Shown: piece after piece, positions 13,541 through 14,088 of the stretch
Position numbering within the stretch: position 1 is the stretch's first letter
How the letters are laid out: each line of letters begins with the position of its first letter
DNA from: HGM12587 sp964580255
Lineage (GTDB): Bacteria; Bacillota; Clostridia; Lachnospirales; Lachnospiraceae
Assembly: GCA_964580255.1 (NCBI GenBank)
Contig: CAZOJX010000042.1
Coordinates: forward strand, 1 to 14,088
Direction of reading: 5' to 3'
Length of the DNA stretch: 14,088 nt
The notes under the pieces: generated by a model
The model's database searches: none
What the model was told of the DNA's origin: nothing
Seen by the model: only the letters and a program-made list of their open reading frames with translations
Translations under genes and position numbers: made by a program

Positions 13541-14088
13541 TTACTTTTTCATGCGGGCTACAACATCATCAATACTTCCTGCATTTAAGAAATGTCCTTC
13601 CGGAATGTTGTCATGCTTGCCTTCCAGAATTTCCTTGAATCCCTGAATGGTTTCTTCCAGTGGTACATAACGTCCTTCCAGACCGGTAAACTGTCCTGCA
13701 ACATGGAACGGCTGTGATAAGAATCTCTGCACTTTTCTTGCACGGGATACGATGAGTTTTTCTTCTTCTGATAACTCGTCCATACCAAGGATTGCAATGA
13801 TATCCTGCAGTTCTTTGTATCTCTGTAAGATTTCCTGTACGCCGCGGGCAACCTGATAATGTTCTTCCCCAACGATCTTCGGATCCAGGATACGGGAAGT
13901 AGATTCCAGTGGATCAACAGCCGGATAAATACCAAGTTCTACGATGGAACGTGATAAAACGGTTGTTGCATCCAGATGAGCGAAGGTTGTTGCCGGAGCA
14001 GGGTCTGTTAAGTCGTCCGCAGGCACGTAAACTGCCTGTACGGAAGTGATGGAACCATTCTTTGTGGAAGTGATTCGCTCCTGCAGGG
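13541..14088 (-). CDS. atpD: F1Fo ATP synthase subunit beta, C-terminal part (5' end outside window)
   Basis: The last 182 residues of the catalytic beta subunit; the frame is open to the right edge, so the real start is beyond the window. The first visible residues read LQERITSTKNGSITSVQAVYVPADDLTDPAP, which is the conserved segment after the Walker B region. Further on are ATTVLSRSIVELGIYPAVDPLESTSRIL, the DELSEEEKLIV motif (DELSEED-type, contacts gamma and epsilon) and SQPFHVAGQFTG near the C-terminus. The Walker A motif is outside the window. The many Met codons within this part are internal, including the one at 14026. It is followed by atpC and the operon terminator. Confidence 0.97.
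   Translation of the reverse strand, partial: LQERITSTKNGSITSVQAVYVPADDLTDPAPATTFAHLDATTVLSRSIVELGIYPAVDPLESTSRILDPKIVGEEHYQVARGVQEILQRYKELQDIIAILGMDELSEEEKLIVSRARKVQRFLSQPFHVAGQFTGLEGRYVPLEETIQGFKEILEGKHDNIPEGHFLNAGSIDDVVARMKK

Noticed and set aside
13009..13638. Plus-strand open frame of 209 codons opposite atpC and atpD
   Set aside because: It is antisense to the well-supported ATP synthase genes and runs through their terminator; no ribosome binding site or family signature is seen.
1..14088. CRISPR array, phage, transposon or toxin-antitoxin system
   Set aside because: No regular direct-repeat series, transposase, integrase or phage gene was seen. The XRE regulator is not paired with a small toxin-like gene; its partner is a signal-peptide protein on the opposite strand.

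Overview
The window looks like chromosome of a low-to-mid-GC anaerobic Firmicute, most likely a Lachnospiraceae-type Clostridia. The grounds are an S-box (SAM-I) riboswitch ahead of metK, AGGAGG-type ribosome binding sites, intrinsic terminators with U-tracts, an ATP synthase operon ending in atpD-atpC, a TSCPD-domain protein next to sfsA/mutY, and a large secreted protein of a type I associate with this family. The species cannot be fixed from the sequence alone. Almost everything reads on the minus strand; only one small regulator gene reads on the plus strand.

Layout from left to right. (1) 1-1161 is a visibly AT-richer patch. It holds the start of a secreted helical protein gene (minus, cut by the left edge) and a divergent 97-aa XRE-type repressor (plus). 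Between them lie a near-consensus minus-strand promoter, a TTGAC-N7-GTCAA palindrome and a 9-bp inverted repeat at the predicted 5' end of the secreted-protein mRNA. A bidirectional terminator closes the patch. (2) 1182-3044 is a two-component system: an OmpR-type response regulator and a membrane histidine kinase whose genes overlap by 8 bases, with their own promoter and an upstream 11-bp-period direct repeat. (3) 3113-4619 is metK with a complete regulatory leader: promoter, SAM-I aptamer, antiterminator and terminator. (4) 4630-12588 is a tight seven-gene run transcribed from a TTGACA-18-TACAAT promoter: Methyltransf_32-type methyltransferase, an 838-aa membrane-anchored protein with a C39-like tail, M29 aminopeptidase, TSCPD protein, sfsA, mutY and a family-2 glycosyltransferase. 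It ends straight into the metK promoter without a visible terminator. (5) 12592-13019 is a small conserved-looking hypothetical gene followed by a GC-rich hairpin. (6) 13083-14088 is the end of the ATP synthase operon: the 3' part of atpD, then atpC, then a terminator.

Most of the content is ordinary housekeeping: SAM synthesis, DNA repair, energy conservation and peptide turnover. No phage, transposon, CRISPR array, tRNA or rRNA was seen. The less ordinary parts are the large exported protein, whose C-terminal domain looks like a C39 peptidase fold stripped of its Cys and His; the divergent control region at 699-776; the metK leader, which carries an extra complementary segment; and the GC-rich hairpin at 12592. 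I did not find a convincing undescribed multi-gene system.
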